Source: Pseudomonadota bacterium (GTDB lineage: Bacteria > Desulfobacterota > Desulfobulbia > Desulfobulbales > SURF-16). From it: a DNA stretch of 35,743 bases. Below are positions 13,199 to 23,200 of this stretch, piece after piece. The DNA is taken from assembly GCA_018816555.1 (NCBI GenBank), contig JAHIVT010000034.1:1-35743 (forward strand), read 5' to 3'. The stretch's first letter is position 1, and each line of letters opens with the position of its first letter. The translations under genes were made by a program, and so were the position numbers. The notes under the pieces were generated by a model. It saw nothing but the letters and a program-made list of their open reading frames with translations. It was not told where the DNA came from and did not search any database.

Positions 13199-13963
13199 AT
13201 GAATAAACTTCCACAAATCACGATCTTTTTCTGGATCATGAAAATATGCGCCACCACCCTTGGCGAGACCGGCGGAGATCTGTTGTCCATGACTCTGAAC
13301 GTCGGCTATGCTGTCAGTTCCATCATTCTGGTCGGTATGTTTCTGGCAACCCTTATCTCGCAACTGGTTTCAAGAAAATTTCATCCACTGCTTTACTGGT
13401 CGGTAATTTTGATGACAAGCATGGCTGGAACAACCATGTCGGACTATATGGATCGAACCCTGGGATTGGGTTATGCTAAAGGATCCATGATTCTGGTGTC
13501 GATTCTGCTGACGATTTTTGCGCTCTGGCGTTTGAGCGGAAAATCACTTTCGGTCACCAACATCTCTACTCCCAGTGAGGAGCTGCTGTACTGGACCGCG
13601 ATTCTGTTTTCCAACACCCTGGGAACCGCCCTGGGGGACTTTCTGGCCGATCAGTCAGGATTGGGATACTGCGGCGGCGCACTCTTGATCATCAGTTTGC
13701 TCGCACTGGTGGCCTTTGCAGCATTTTATTCCGGTATTTCCAGGGTATTTCTGTTCTGGATAGCTTTTGTCCTCACCCGTCCTCTCGGTGCCACAGTGGG
13801 CGATTTTTTCACCAAGCCGCTGGATGTCGGAGGCATCGGATTCGGGACTGTAGGAACATCAATCGTCCTTTTTTCCGTGCTCGGCACTCTCGTTGCCTAT
13901 ACCACCTGGAAAACCAGATGGACAAATGCAGTTGTCGAGGAAGATTACAGGATGTTAAGGTAG
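13199..13963 (+). CDS. COG4705 membrane protein with four internal repeats
   Basis: A 254-residue inner-membrane protein with about eight hydrophobic segments. Four copies of a pattern (T/S)-x-x-G-(x)3-(G/S)-D-(aromatic/Leu) are visible: TTLGETGGDLL near 19, SMAGTTMSDYM near 76, NTLGTALGDFL near 139 and RPLGATVGDFF near 194. Each contributes one conserved Asp inside or at the end of a helix, and two are followed by GLGYxxG. This four-fold symmetry with buried acids suggests a cation or proton transporter, but no activity is known to me for the family. It follows the PepSY gene and is followed by a regulator/kinase pair, an association I have seen described for this family with two-component systems. 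No strong ribosome site (GAGAGGAT, spacing about 5). Confidence 0.78.
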   Translation: MNKLPQITIFFWIMKICATTLGETGGDLLSMTLNVGYAVSSIILVGMFLATLISQLVSRKFHPLLYWSVILMTSMAGTTMSDYMDRTLGLGYAKGSMILVSILLTIFALWRLSGKSLSVTNISTPSEELLYWTAILFSNTLGTALGDFLADQSGLGYCGGALLIISLLALVAFAAFYSGISRVFLFWIAFVLTRPLGATVGDFFTKPLDVGGIGFGTVGTSIVLFSVLGTLVAYTTWKTRWTNAVVEEDYRMLR

Positions 13964-14005
13964 AAGAGGCTTGATGCGGGAACTCATCGTGAAGAGAGAA
14001 CAGTG

Positions 14006-14668
14006 ATGCGTATTTTGTTGGTTGAGGATGATTACATGATTGGTGAGGCGGTGTCCGTTGCCTTAAAGGATGCTGCTTATGCCGTCGATTGGGTAAAAGA
14101 TGGCGAGACTGCCGGAAGCACACTTGAATACGGTGAACACGAAGTCGTGCTGCTTGATCTCGGCCTGCCCAAGCGTGACGGATTGGAGGTGCTGCGGCGC
14201 CTGCGCCGGGCCGGAAACAAAATTCCAGTCATCGTTATTACCGCCCGTGATGGGGTAGAAGACCGCATTGCCGGGCTTGATTCAGGAGCGGATGACTATC
14301 TCGTCAAGCCCTTTGACATTAACGAATTACTCGCCCGCCTGCGGGCGGTGGTCCGTCGTCAGGGCGGGCAGGCTGCTCCCATTCTCACCAATGGCAGAGT
14401 AAGCCTTGATCCGGCAACCCATAAAGCGACATGTGGCGACAGAATTGTGATTTTGAGTGCACGTGAGTTTGCCTTGCTTCATGCTCTTATGCTCCGTCCC
14501 GGCAGGATTTTCGCCAGGGCGGAACTGGAAGAGCACATCTACGGCTGGAATGAAGAGGTGGAAAGCAATGCCGTTGATTTTCTGATTTACAGTGTACGAA
14601 AAAAACTCGGGGCCGAGACCATTAAGAACGTACGTGGTGCCGGTTGGATGGTGGAGAACCTGTCATGA
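14006..14668 (+). CDS. OmpR-family response regulator (QseB/PmrA/TctD type)
   Basis: A 220-residue regulator. The receiver (about 1-115) has the EDD acidic cluster (7-9), phospho-acceptor Asp51 in VVLLDLGLPKRDG, the TARD switch region and KPF. The winged-helix DNA-binding domain (about 125-218) ends KKLG..TIKNVRGAGWMVE. I prefer the ATG at 14006 to the GTG one codon earlier. Its stop overlaps the kinase start (ATGA), so the two are translationally coupled. Expected output: binding the direct repeat at 12692-12709 upstream of the PepSY gene. Confidence 0.88.
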   Translation: MRILLVEDDYMIGEAVSVALKDAAYAVDWVKDGETAGSTLEYGEHEVVLLDLGLPKRDGLEVLRRLRRAGNKIPVIVITARDGVEDRIAGLDSGADDYLVKPFDINELLARLRAVVRRQGGQAAPILTNGRVSLDPATHKATCGDRIVILSAREFALLHALMLRPGRIFARAELEEHIYGWNEEVESNAVDFLIYSVRKKLGAETIKNVRGAGWMVENLS

Positions 14669-15981
14669 AGAGGTCACTGCAATGGCGGCTTACTTTCATG
14701 CTGGGCGGTGCCATTCTGCTTTCGGGACTGGTTGCAGCCCTGGTGTCGTTTATCCTGGCCTATGGCGAAGCCAAGGAGTTCCAGGATGACATGCTGCGGC
14801 AGATCGCTCTGCTGACGACACGGAGCGCCACTTCTACCTCCACCAATAATGAGTGGCCTCGGCAAAATCAGGCCAAGATCGCCTTGGCCGAGCCTGAGTC
14901 ACGAATCAGCGTCATTCATTTACTGCCGGATGCCCCTCGCCCCGACTGGCTTGCAGGCAATATGTCATCCGGCCTTCATACCCTTGATAGAGCAGGAGAG
15001 CGTCTGCGGGTTTTCCTGCAGGAAGACCCGTCTGGCAAAATAACGGTGGTGAGCCAGCCAACCGAAACTCGTGACGAAATTGCGATAAACAGCGCCTTGC
15101 GCACGTTTGCTCCCTTGCTGTTTCTGCTCCCGGTCATGGCGTGGTTGATTATGCGCATCGTGCGCAGCGAACTGAGGCCGGTCAGAAATCTCGCCGATCA
15201 CTTGGATGCGCAGCCGGCGGATCAGCCTCGCCCTCTGCCTGATAAGGACGTGCCGGATGAAATTATACCCTTCGTGCACGCTATTAACCGACTGCTTGAC
15301 CGGGTCATGAATCTCATGGGGCAGCAACGACGCTTCGTTTCCGATGCTGCCCATGAGCTCAGGAGTCCTCTCACCGCATTATCGATACAAGTGCAAAACC
15401 TGAAGCAGGCTGGATCAATCGAAAGCATGAACGAACGAATCCTCCCTCTACAGGCTGGCATAGAGCGAGCGAGAAAACTTACGGAACAACTCTTGAACCT
15501 TGCCAGAATTCAGGCGGGAACGGCGGAAACCACCACCGTCGATGTCACTGCGATGTCTCTCAAATTGATCGCGGAATATCTTCCCATGGCGGAGGCCAAA
15601 GGAATTGACCTTGGTCTTGATGCGGAGGAGCCGCTTATGCTCTCGGCTGTATCGGAAAATCTTCGTTTGATTCTCAAGAATGCGCTGGAAAACGCCTTGA
15701 AATATGCCCCTGTGGGCGGCGAGGTAACACTCAGGCTTTATTTGGATGATGAGAGCGCCGTTTTCGAGATAATCGACAATGGGCCAGGTATTCCAGCCCC
15801 TGAGATGGAACGCGTGTTTGATCCGTTCTATCGGCTACCAGGGGCAAGCGGGGAGGGCAGTGGGCTCGGGCTCGCGATTGCCAGGGAAGCCGCAGCCTGT
15901 CAGGGTGGAAGGGTGAGCCTGCTCAACCGGCCTGAAGGCCGGGGATTGATATTCCGCTATTGCCAGAAATACAAAATATGA
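14665..15981 (+). CDS. QseC/PmrB/TctE-type sensor histidine kinase
   Basis: A 438-residue membrane kinase. Membrane helices lie at about 12-34 and 148-165, bracketing a periplasmic sensor of about 110 residues. A HAMP-like region (about 166-222) follows, then HisKA with His230 in AAHELRSPLTAL and HATPase_c (about 330-438) with NALENALKYAP, DNGPGIP and GSGLGLAI boxes. It starts inside the stop codon of the regulator gene, so it is made with it as a pair. The periplasmic sensor has no recognisable ligand fold. With PepSY and COG4705 proteins in the same operon, it likely senses an ion, peptide or envelope signal. Confidence 0.88.
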   Translation: MKRSLQWRLTFMLGGAILLSGLVAALVSFILAYGEAKEFQDDMLRQIALLTTRSATSTSTNNEWPRQNQAKIALAEPESRISVIHLLPDAPRPDWLAGNMSSGLHTLDRAGERLRVFLQEDPSGKITVVSQPTETRDEIAINSALRTFAPLLFLLPVMAWLIMRIVRSELRPVRNLADHLDAQPADQPRPLPDKDVPDEIIPFVHAINRLLDRVMNLMGQQRRFVSDAAHELRSPLTALSIQVQNLKQAGSIESMNERILPLQAGIERARKLTEQLLNLARIQAGTAETTTVDVTAMSLKLIAEYLPMAEAKGIDLGLDAEEPLMLSAVSENLRLILKNALENALKYAPVGGEVTLRLYLDDESAVFEIIDNGPGIPAPEMERVFDPFYRLPGASGEGSGLGLAIAREAAACQGGRVSLLNRPEGRGLIFRYCQKYKI

Positions 15982-16096
15982 ACTACGCAACCGATCTTCA
16001 TTACTCGTGCTTACCCCCTCTGTCAAGGCCTGTTAAATGGCTTAACACCGCCCATTGAGAGTCCGGCACGGCAACATAGTAACAGGATTATTCGAC

Positions 16097-17896
16097 ATGA
16101 CAACAGTTCCCTTTCGTTTTCCGCTTATCCCTTTTCTTCTCTTTCTTGCCCTGCTCAGCGGCAACGTTTCCGCGGCAGAACAAACCGCTACAGGCTCCCT
16201 TGCCATTCTACCTTTTACGGCAAATGCCTCCAAAGATATCTCCTACCTGCAGTCCGGCATCCGCAACATGCTGGCCAGCCGCCTGTCTGCCGACACCGGA
16301 CTTACCATCGTTGACCAGTCCCGGGTTGACCAGCAGGCTAAGGCAGCCGGTGATACCAAACAGCAAAACCTGCTGATCCAGCTCGGTAATACCCTGCAGG
16401 CCGATTATCTGCTGAGCGGCACCCTGACCGCCATCGGCCGGAGCTTCAGCCTTGACGCCAAGCTCTATGCGATAAAAGATCCGAGCAAACCGGTTGAGTC
16501 ATTTTATGCCTCAGCCCCCAGCGAAGACGATATCATCACTGCCGTGGACAGCCTGGCCTGGGACATTGCCGAGAAATCTTTCGGCAAGCAGCGGCCTGCA
16601 CCGAAATATCCCCAGCAGATGCAAATGCCGGGCACTGCAGCCATGCCCATGCAGGGCATGCAGCCCCCCGCATTACCCACCGGTGAACCACAGGGCGATC
16701 CGGCATACAGGACGGCTCATCCGGACCGCCAATTCATGGGCAACTACCAGGGGGGGAATTATGGCGGAGGGTCTTCCATCCTCTACCCCACGGCAATCAC
16801 CAGCGCCTTTGGTTTCACCAAAACCCAGAACTTCGACTACGCCATGCAGGGATTCGACACCGGCGACATTGACGGAGACGGCAAACAGGATGTTGCCATC
16901 GCCTCCAAAAATAAAATTTACGCTTATCACCTGACGGATAACCGCCTGGTGCCCTTCGGTGAACTGGAACTCTCAGCCCGCAGTAAAATCATTTCCCTGG
17001 ACCTTGCAGATTTGAACGGTAACGGCAAGGCGGAAATTTATGTGACAAGTGTTGACTGGATCACTCCCAGTTCAATGGGGTTGGAATGGCAGGGAAAGGA
17101 ATTTGACTACCTCTTCAAGAATGAACGCTGGTATGTGAGAACCATGTATATTCCCGGGCCGGGCAAGACGCTGATCGGCCAGAAGGCGGAAATTAACGCG
17201 GCATTTGCACACGGCATATATCAGCTGCGGGTGACCGACAATATCCTTCAGCAGGAAGAGAAGCTTTCTGTGCCGGATTCCCTCAATCTTTATGATTTTT
17301 CCCTGGCCGACCTGGATGGAGACGGGAAAACCGAGGTCATTGCTCTCGACGAGTATGACAAGATGAAGGTGCTGCAGACAAGCGGCAAGCAGCTCTGGGA
17401 AAGCGATGAAAGCTTCGGCGGAAGCCTGACGTATGTCGGAGGCGAGAACCCGGCAGCTAAAAGCGATAAAAATAACTCGGAAACCAGGGTAAAAGAAAGG
17501 ATCTATATCCATTCCCGCATCATTGTCCAGGATGTCAACAATGACAACCAGCCCGATATTGTCATCAACAAAAATCTGTCAACCGCCTCCCGCGTTCTTG
17601 AAAACATGAAGAACTACCCGAGCGGCGAGATTCATGCCCTGGCCTGGAACGGTATAGGTCTCACCGATCTGTGGCGGACAAGAAAAATCGACGGCTACGT
17701 TGCCTCTTATCAGCTTGATCGCGATCCGGAAAACAAGGACATGGCCACCCTTTTTGTCGGCATCATCACCAATACCGGCTGGCTGGACATCTTCACCGCC
17801 AGCGACAGCACGGTGCTCATGTATCCGCTTGATCTGCGCAAAGCAGAGTCCCAGGATCAAAATGTCCAGCAGGGATATCAATACATGGGCAAGTGA
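16097..17896 (+). CDS. Exported TolB/FlgO-like domain plus FG-GAP/VCBS repeat protein
   Basis: A 599-residue protein starting at ATG 16097 (an upstream in-frame TTG at 16055 lacks a signal sequence). Signal peptide about 1-27. Residues about 34-150 resemble the FlgO/CsgG-like TolB N-terminal fold (LAILPFTANAS, RLSADTGLTIVDQSRVDQ), which in other proteins forms outer-membrane or periplasmic assemblies. A Pro/Met/Gln-rich linker (about 170-230) follows. The C-terminal half has FG-GAP/VCBS repeats, with calcium-loop motifs DIDGDGKQD, DLNGNGKAE, DLDGDGKTE and DVNNDNQPD of a beta-propeller. Monocistronic, followed by a terminator-like hairpin. Likely periplasmic or surface-exposed; role unknown. 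Confidence 0.75.
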   Translation: MTTVPFRFPLIPFLLFLALLSGNVSAAEQTATGSLAILPFTANASKDISYLQSGIRNMLASRLSADTGLTIVDQSRVDQQAKAAGDTKQQNLLIQLGNTLQADYLLSGTLTAIGRSFSLDAKLYAIKDPSKPVESFYASAPSEDDIITAVDSLAWDIAEKSFGKQRPAPKYPQQMQMPGTAAMPMQGMQPPALPTGEPQGDPAYRTAHPDRQFMGNYQGGNYGGGSSILYPTAITSAFGFTKTQNFDYAMQGFDTGDIDGDGKQDVAIASKNKIYAYHLTDNRLVPFGELELSARSKIISLDLADLNGNGKAEIYVTSVDWITPSSMGLEWQGKEFDYLFKNERWYVRTMYIPGPGKTLIGQKAEINAAFAHGIYQLRVTDNILQQEEKLSVPDSLNLYDFSLADLDGDGKTEVIALDEYDKMKVLQTSGKQLWESDESFGGSLTYVGGENPAAKSDKNNSETRVKERIYIHSRIIVQDVNNDNQPDIVINKNLSTASRVLENMKNYPSGEIHALAWNGIGLTDLWRTRKIDGYVASYQLDRDPENKDMATLFVGIITNTGWLDIFTASDSTVLMYPLDLRKAESQDQNVQQGYQYMGK

Positions 17897-17931
17897 TAAT
17901 GCCCAACCGGCAATTTCTTGTTCTTCCCTTA

Positions 17932-17960
17932 ATGCGCCGTGTGATCCACGGCGCATTTCT
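17932..17960 (+). terminator. Intrinsic terminator after the FG-GAP protein gene
   Basis: ATGCGCCGTG (17932-17941) pairs perfectly with CACGGCGCAT (17947-17956) around TGATC, then TTCTCCTC. It lies 36 bases after the stop codon. Confidence 0.65.
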
Positions 17961-18681
17961 CCTCTTTCGCCTGTTTACCGGCCTGCGTTTTTATCAGTTT
18001 TACCAATGGGCGGTTGCCGGCGGCACTTACACGCTAAGGCCACCTGTTTTTACTTTATGGCTCTGTTTACCTTGGTGATCTGACCCCTCTCTCCTCCCTG
18101 CCGATATTTCCCGCTTTATCAATTGGTTTGCAGAAGTTGGGCAAATAACCCAATTTGTATGCCAGTTATAGGAAAAATACTGAGATTGATTCCACAGAAC
18201 GCGGGAAATTGTTTCCCAGTAGGATTTATTTTGTCATGACGAAATGAAAAATTAACACATTTACCCAATATGCTGAGTTCGTCCCCCCCCCTGCAGCTTT
18301 TTGTCCGCACCACCTCTTGTCATGGATGCGACGGTCAATTTTTTAAATGAGCCCAGCCTCAGTTATCTCATTGGAATTAAATGCCAAATTCATGGCCCGC
18401 AATTTGCAATATAATATTTTAAAAATTTGGTCCAGCCAATCAGAAACATGCAAGGACTGTCAGTCGGGCCCATTGTCTTTCTTGTGTTTCTCATTGATAT
18501 GCTTGGCGAGGATCGGTTTTTAGAATTACCGCGGTGGCTGCCATAAATTGATGAACGATTTTCTCTCCATTTGGTTTTGTTTGGTATAGGGCTTTGCCCG
18601 GTTGCCTTGCCAGGTTTGGTCAAGGAATCAGCAGGGCGGGCTGACTAAAGGAAGAACCCGAACTGTGAAGGAGGAATCGAG
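17961..18681. other. Gene-poor stretch with a GGG-N7-CCC palindrome
   Basis: About 720 bases without a convincing gene. TTGGGCAAATAACCCAA at 18137-18153 is a near-perfect palindrome of the same type as three sites at 23732-23923. A half-site (TTACCCAATATG) lies near 18261. The other short open frames here lack ribosome sites. Confidence 0.4.
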
Positions 18682-18885
18682 ATGTCAGTATGGAGATTCT
18701 CAATAGAGGAAGATAAGGTAAATTATGGTGATCGTCAGAGAAAAAAACTCACCCGCAAAGGATGCAATGAGCCTTACAAGGGGCGCTATTGGTGTCCAAA
18801 GGCCATGTGGTTCAAGAAGGAAGTGTGCCCTTTTGTCAACCGCAAGGAATGTGAAAACTTCGTGATGATGTGCGGTAGTCTGTAA
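18682..18885 (+). CDS. Small Cys-rich basic protein, unknown function
   Basis: A 67-residue protein with five Cys (28, 38, 49, 57, 64) and many Lys/Arg. Pairs such as GCNEPYKGRYWCPK and VCPFVNRKEC are spaced as in small zinc- or iron-binding proteins. A strong GGAGG site lies eight bases before the ATG, which makes it a credible gene despite its size. No signal peptide or membrane helix. It stands alone between two long non-coding stretches. I do not recognise the family. Confidence 0.6.
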   Translation: MSVWRFSIEEDKVNYGDRQRKKLTRKGCNEPYKGRYWCPKAMWFKKEVCPFVNRKECENFVMMCGSL

Positions 18886-19344
18886 ACATGATCGACTCAG
18901 GTCTACTAAAAGTCGTCTTGGGCCGGCATATCCGGATGCCGTTTTTCGCTTGCGGACAATATTGCGCTGATCAAGCCACAGGAGTTGTGCGTGTACAAAT
19001 GCAGCATGTTGTGGCTTGCTCGGTGACGATAATGGCTGATTTTGTCCGCAGCACCTGCCGCTTCGCCTGCGTGGCGCAAGTCATACTGCAGTAGCAGTCC
19101 CTTCTCTTTAAGACAGTTACGCAGCGGCCTGTTCCGGCTCCCGTCCTTCCCTCTGTTTTGCCTGCTGGATTCACCAGTTAATTATTCCCCTTTGCTCACC
19201 TCCCAGCCAATATCTGTATATTTTATGTCCATTAGTTGCCTTCCAGAGGCCGGTCTATGACATTTTTGTCGAATTATTATGTTTAAAAGGACGTAGTCGC
19301 GACCGGGCAATGGGCCTTGCTGCGACGGTTTCCTTCTATTGATG

Positions 19345-19381
19345 TGTCACAGGTGCGTGTGACAGTGCGACAAAATTGTCG
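19345..19381. promoter_or_regulatory. Pair of inverted repeats, possible operators
   Basis: TGTCACA (19345-19351) and TGTGACA (19358-19364) form a 7-bp inverted repeat with a 6-base spacer. Four bases later CGACAAAATTGTCG (19368-19381) is a second palindrome. No gene follows within 300 bases, so they may be leftover control sites of a decayed gene. Confidence 0.35.
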
Positions 19382-19629
19382 ATAAATTTGCTTCTTTTGT
19401 TTCATTTTTGTCAGGGTGCTTACAAGAAAGCATCGGCAAAAAGATCAAAACGGAGTTTTCGTAGCAGAAAAATCAGCAAGTCGATTTTTTTATCGCTACT
19501 CTGGCAGGGTGCATGAAATTGATGGAGCGCCTGGGTATCTCATCATCAGACTACTTCGGTCAGTCGGTTGCCCCATGGCCGGAAATGCGCTGATCACCGG
19601 GCCTATGGCGAAGATGATAAAGGGGAATC

Positions 19630-19737
19630 AGTGCGGACGGGCAGATCAAGGCCTTTAGTTCAAGCGCTTCAAACCTGGTGGGCAATGATACGAATTATAC
19701 CTGGGATGTCTTTATCGTTCATCCCTATAATAATTGA
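19630..19737 (+). pseudogene. Relic of a TolB/PD40-type beta-propeller protein
   Basis: The frame ending at TGA 19735-19737 reads SADGQIKAFSSSASNLVG, then NDTNYTWDVFIVHP. This is the blade motif of secreted PD40/TolB-like propeller proteins (typically SADGR.VAF.S.ASNLV..DTN...DVFV.D). Only one blade is recognisable and no start codon or ribosome site exists, so it is a gene fragment. Confidence 0.5.
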
Positions 19738-19862
19738 ATTTCAACTTTCTCAGTTGCTATAACGGATTGAAATCGTGAATTATATGACATTATTGACGGT
19801 CGTCATTCAGGCATGTTTTTTTATATAAAAGTCTGCTCTACGTAGTATGTCATCTTCCGGAG

Positions 19863-19920
19863 CGGACCATGCCCGCGATAATGGTGTTTCCGCGATATCA
19901 AAGGTCGCGGGCATGGCCCG
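19863..19920. repeat. Long imperfect inverted repeat
   Basis: CCATGCCCGCGA (19867-19878) pairs perfectly with TCGCGGGCATGG (19905-19916). Three more outer pairs (CGG/CCG) follow a single mismatch, and the loop is 26 bases. It could be a REP-like or small non-autonomous element. Confidence 0.5.
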
Positions 19921-20142
19921 TTTCGAATTAAGTTCGGCATGACGGATTGCATGCTTTTTTTCATGAATTATTTTGTTTGTCCTCCATTGAACCCGGGGCT
20001 CGTAGTGATTATTTATTGCGGGCTCTTTTTTTGCTCGAAATGATTTTTTGCCTTCAATAACAGAGGCTGTGAGGGAGAAATGGTAGGGCAATGAGAGGGG
20101 TGATCTGATCCTGTCGAACACTTTTCATGTCTCATTTATGTA

Positions 20143-20180
20143 TAAACAAAAAAGGCAGGCGGATACATCCGCCTGCCTTA
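20143..20180 (-). terminator. Rho-independent terminator of the multiheme cytochrome gene
   Basis: On the minus strand AAGGCAGGCGGA (20179-20168) pairs with TCCGCCTGCCTT (20163-20152) around a four-base loop and runs into TTTTTTG. It lies about 35 bases after the cytochrome stop codon. Confidence 0.88.
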
Positions 20181-20214
20181 TCAAAAGAGATCTGTCCTGA
20201 GTCAGATCAGTTGC

Positions 20215-23200
20215 TTACGGGAGTGTTACGGTTAAATCATCATCTTGGGTGGTAGAGAAGGTGGTCTTGATATGAGCAGCGTCAATGGCCTCGACGATGA
20301 TGTTATAGCTGCGGCCGCCGCGGGCGTAAGTATGGCTGATGCCGTTTGCCAGCTCGACCTGCGGGTTGGTGGAAACGGTACGGGTCCGGTCGCCCCAGTA
20401 GATGTAGGCGCGAACCACGCTGGCATCAAGGGTCGGGGCGGTCAGGGTAGCCTGGTTGCCGTTAACTGCCGTGACGAAATCAATAACCGCTGCTTCCGGT
20501 TCAACGATCTTGGCCGTGGCGGTTACGCTGTCTGCGCGCTTCTCACCGGTAACGCTGTCGGTGGCGTAAACCACTGCCTGGTAGCTTCCGGCTGCCGGAT
20601 ACTGGACGATAACCTTATCGGTACCGTTGCCGCCTTGGGAAACGCCGCTGCCGTCGCTGAAATCAAACTCGTAGCTGCAGCCGTTCGGACAGAAGGAGCG
20701 GCTGGCGTTCAGTTCAACTACCCTGTCGGTATCCATGCTTGACAGGGCGCTGAGCTGGGGAACCACCTGGGGCAGTACCCAGTAGTTCTTAGTGGAGAAG
20801 CCGTTGTCGCCATGGCAGGCGTTGGCTGAACAGGTGCCCGGATTGCCCAGGGGATCCGCTGTGTAGGTGAAGGCAAAGGGGCTGCCCGTATCGGAGACGG
20901 ATCCGAAGTCGATGTTGCCGGCGCCGTCGTCATGGCAGGTGGTACACTTGCCGTAACCTGCGGCAACGTGGCGGTTATGGGAGCCGGTGATACGGGTGTT
21001 CAGATAGTCCACGTATTCGGCCCGGCTGGTCTTGGGGCCATCCTGGGTGGTGATGATCGTGCCGTCATAGCTTGAGTTGGCCGGGGTGAAATCAGCCTCC
21101 CACAGGGCCTCGGAACGGTCGATACTGCGCATGGTTGTTTTGCCCGCGCCGTTGAAAACCAGCAGCTGAATGGTGCGTCCATTGCCTTGGGCAGCCTTGG
21201 CGAACAGGGTGGGATGGAAGTCGGTCAACTGATAGTCAGCGACATCGTCTCCGTAAACGCCGTCGGCATCGTAGTCATCCATGTTGACCTTGGTAAAGGG
21301 CACGGCGTCGGTTGCCGCATAGGAGATCTGCAGGTCACGGCCTTTGAGCTCGTAGGTGCCGTTGTAAAAACCCTTGTCCGGACCGTGGCAGTCGGTGCAG
21401 CCGCCAGCGCCCCAGGCATTCCTGGCTGGGTTGACATTGTGATTGACCTTGAACATGGCGCCCATGAAGGAGAGCTTGAGTTTGTCCTGGGCTCCTGTGC
21501 CGTTGGGATCAAGGTTGATGCCCACGGTGGGCAGGTATGCTTTCAAGGCTGCCCGCTGGGCAGCGACTTCAGCTGCGTCCACCACGCCGTCAGCAGTGAG
21601 GGCCGGCAGATTTGCTAAAGCCATGGCGTCGCGCACATGGGATGGGTTGACCGGGTCCATGCCGCCGGTCTGGCCGTCAGCGTTGATGTCCACATAGCCG
21701 CTAGCGCCGCCATTGACAAAATCCTCATCCTTGTCGCGCCAGAACATGGTGATCAGGGCGTTGGTGCGGATCAGTTTGTTGCCTTGCCAGGCCAGGGCCA
21801 GGTTGTTTTCCATGGTGCGTTCGACATAGAGATTCTCATGATCGGTGACGCGTCCTTCGGCGTCAGTACCGGTGGAATCGACCATGGCGCCGCCGGTGCC
21901 CCAGTCGTACAGACTCTCGGCGCCGTCCGGTCCGTGACCGAGTTTACGGACATGACAGCCGGAGCAGTCAATGATGTCGAGATGGCTGGCGTTGGCCAAA
22001 CCGTTGCGGCCGGTCTGCACGATGAGGGAGGTCAGGCCGAGGGCCGCATGGGTGGGAGTGGGATCAACGGCGCCGTAATTATTGGTAACAGGCACTGCGC
22101 TGTGGCAGCCGGAGCAGCCCTTGGAGGCGACGCCGTCATTGTTGTTCCACAGGGAGCTGTAGGGAGCATTACCCTTGGCCGGATCATGTCCCAGTACCGC
22201 GTTGGCCTGGCCGGTCCAGTTGTCCGGCGCAGGTCTGCCTCCTATATCAACACCGTCCGTGCGCTCGTGGCAGCCCAGGCAGCCGATGGCGCCGTGGACG
22301 TCGGCCTCGTAAGGTACGCCCCAGCTGTCGCCGCGTTTCTTCCAGTCAACGGCGTGCATGTCGGAGTGGCAGGAGGAACAGTTCTCGCTGACCGTGGGCT
22401 GGATGCGGTCCCTGACCATGCTGGTCATCCTGATGGTCCAGCCTCTGGAGGATGAGTAGTATGGTTCGATTGAATCAGGGTAGTAGTTGACCGTGGTACC
22501 GGTGACAACCTCGCCGATGCCTGCGCCGGCTACCCGGGAGGCGTCGAATTTACCGGTGCGGATGGCCTCTTTCCTGGCTTCCCAGGAGTAGCCTTCGAGA
22601 TGGCACATGAGGCAGTCCATCTCCAGGACGCCCGTTTGGCTGTAATCCTGGGGTAGAACCTCGCCAAGTTCGCCGTCATTGTCTTCATCGTACTGATCAA
22701 TAAAGTAGTTGAAGGCGTTAACACCGGTCAGGGGTGTTGTGCGCAGCTCCTGGCGGGGGGTGGTGGCGAGATTGGTACCGGGCGCAAGGGGCAGGTACTC
22801 CATGGCGCCGCCGCCGACATGGCATTCGCCGCAGTCGCGCATCTGGCCGGCAATGGAGAGATCAACCTTGGCCTTGAAGGCTGCTTCCGTACCGAAGTCC
22901 ACCGGCGCGGTGAAATTCACCGGGGCCTGGGTGCGGGGTTTGACCGCAAAGGTCGCCTTGATATTGGTGGAGACGCCGTTGGTGTCAAGCCGGCTGTTGT
23001 ATTCATCGACCAGGTTGTCTCCGGCACTGTAATCACCGCTTGAATCGACATCCTCGTAGTATTTGCCTTTCAGACTAGGGTCGAAAGTGGACATGTCATT
23101 GGGGAAAAGCTTCGCCAACTGGCGAGCTGAAGGCGGTCACCATTTGCCGACGTGGCCTGGGGACTGAACCCATGGTTTGCCTTTGGTGGCAATGGAGTTC

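Larger units (their letters stand above)
18886..20142. other. Long gene-poor region with relics and inverted repeats
   Basis: About 1.26 kb without an intact gene. It holds TGTCACA-N6-TGTGACA (19345-19364), CGACAA-AA-TTGTCG (19368-19381), a beta-propeller gene relic (19630-19737) and a long inverted repeat (19863-19920). The open frame at 19416-19658 has no ribosome site and I do not call it. Confidence 0.45.

Noticed and set aside
17893-18078. 61-codon frame right after the FG-GAP protein
   Set aside because: It reads through the terminator hairpin at 17932-17956.
21637-22455. Plus-strand open frame opposite the multiheme cytochrome
   Set aside because: Antisense shadow; Gly/Val/Ala-rich translation without motif.
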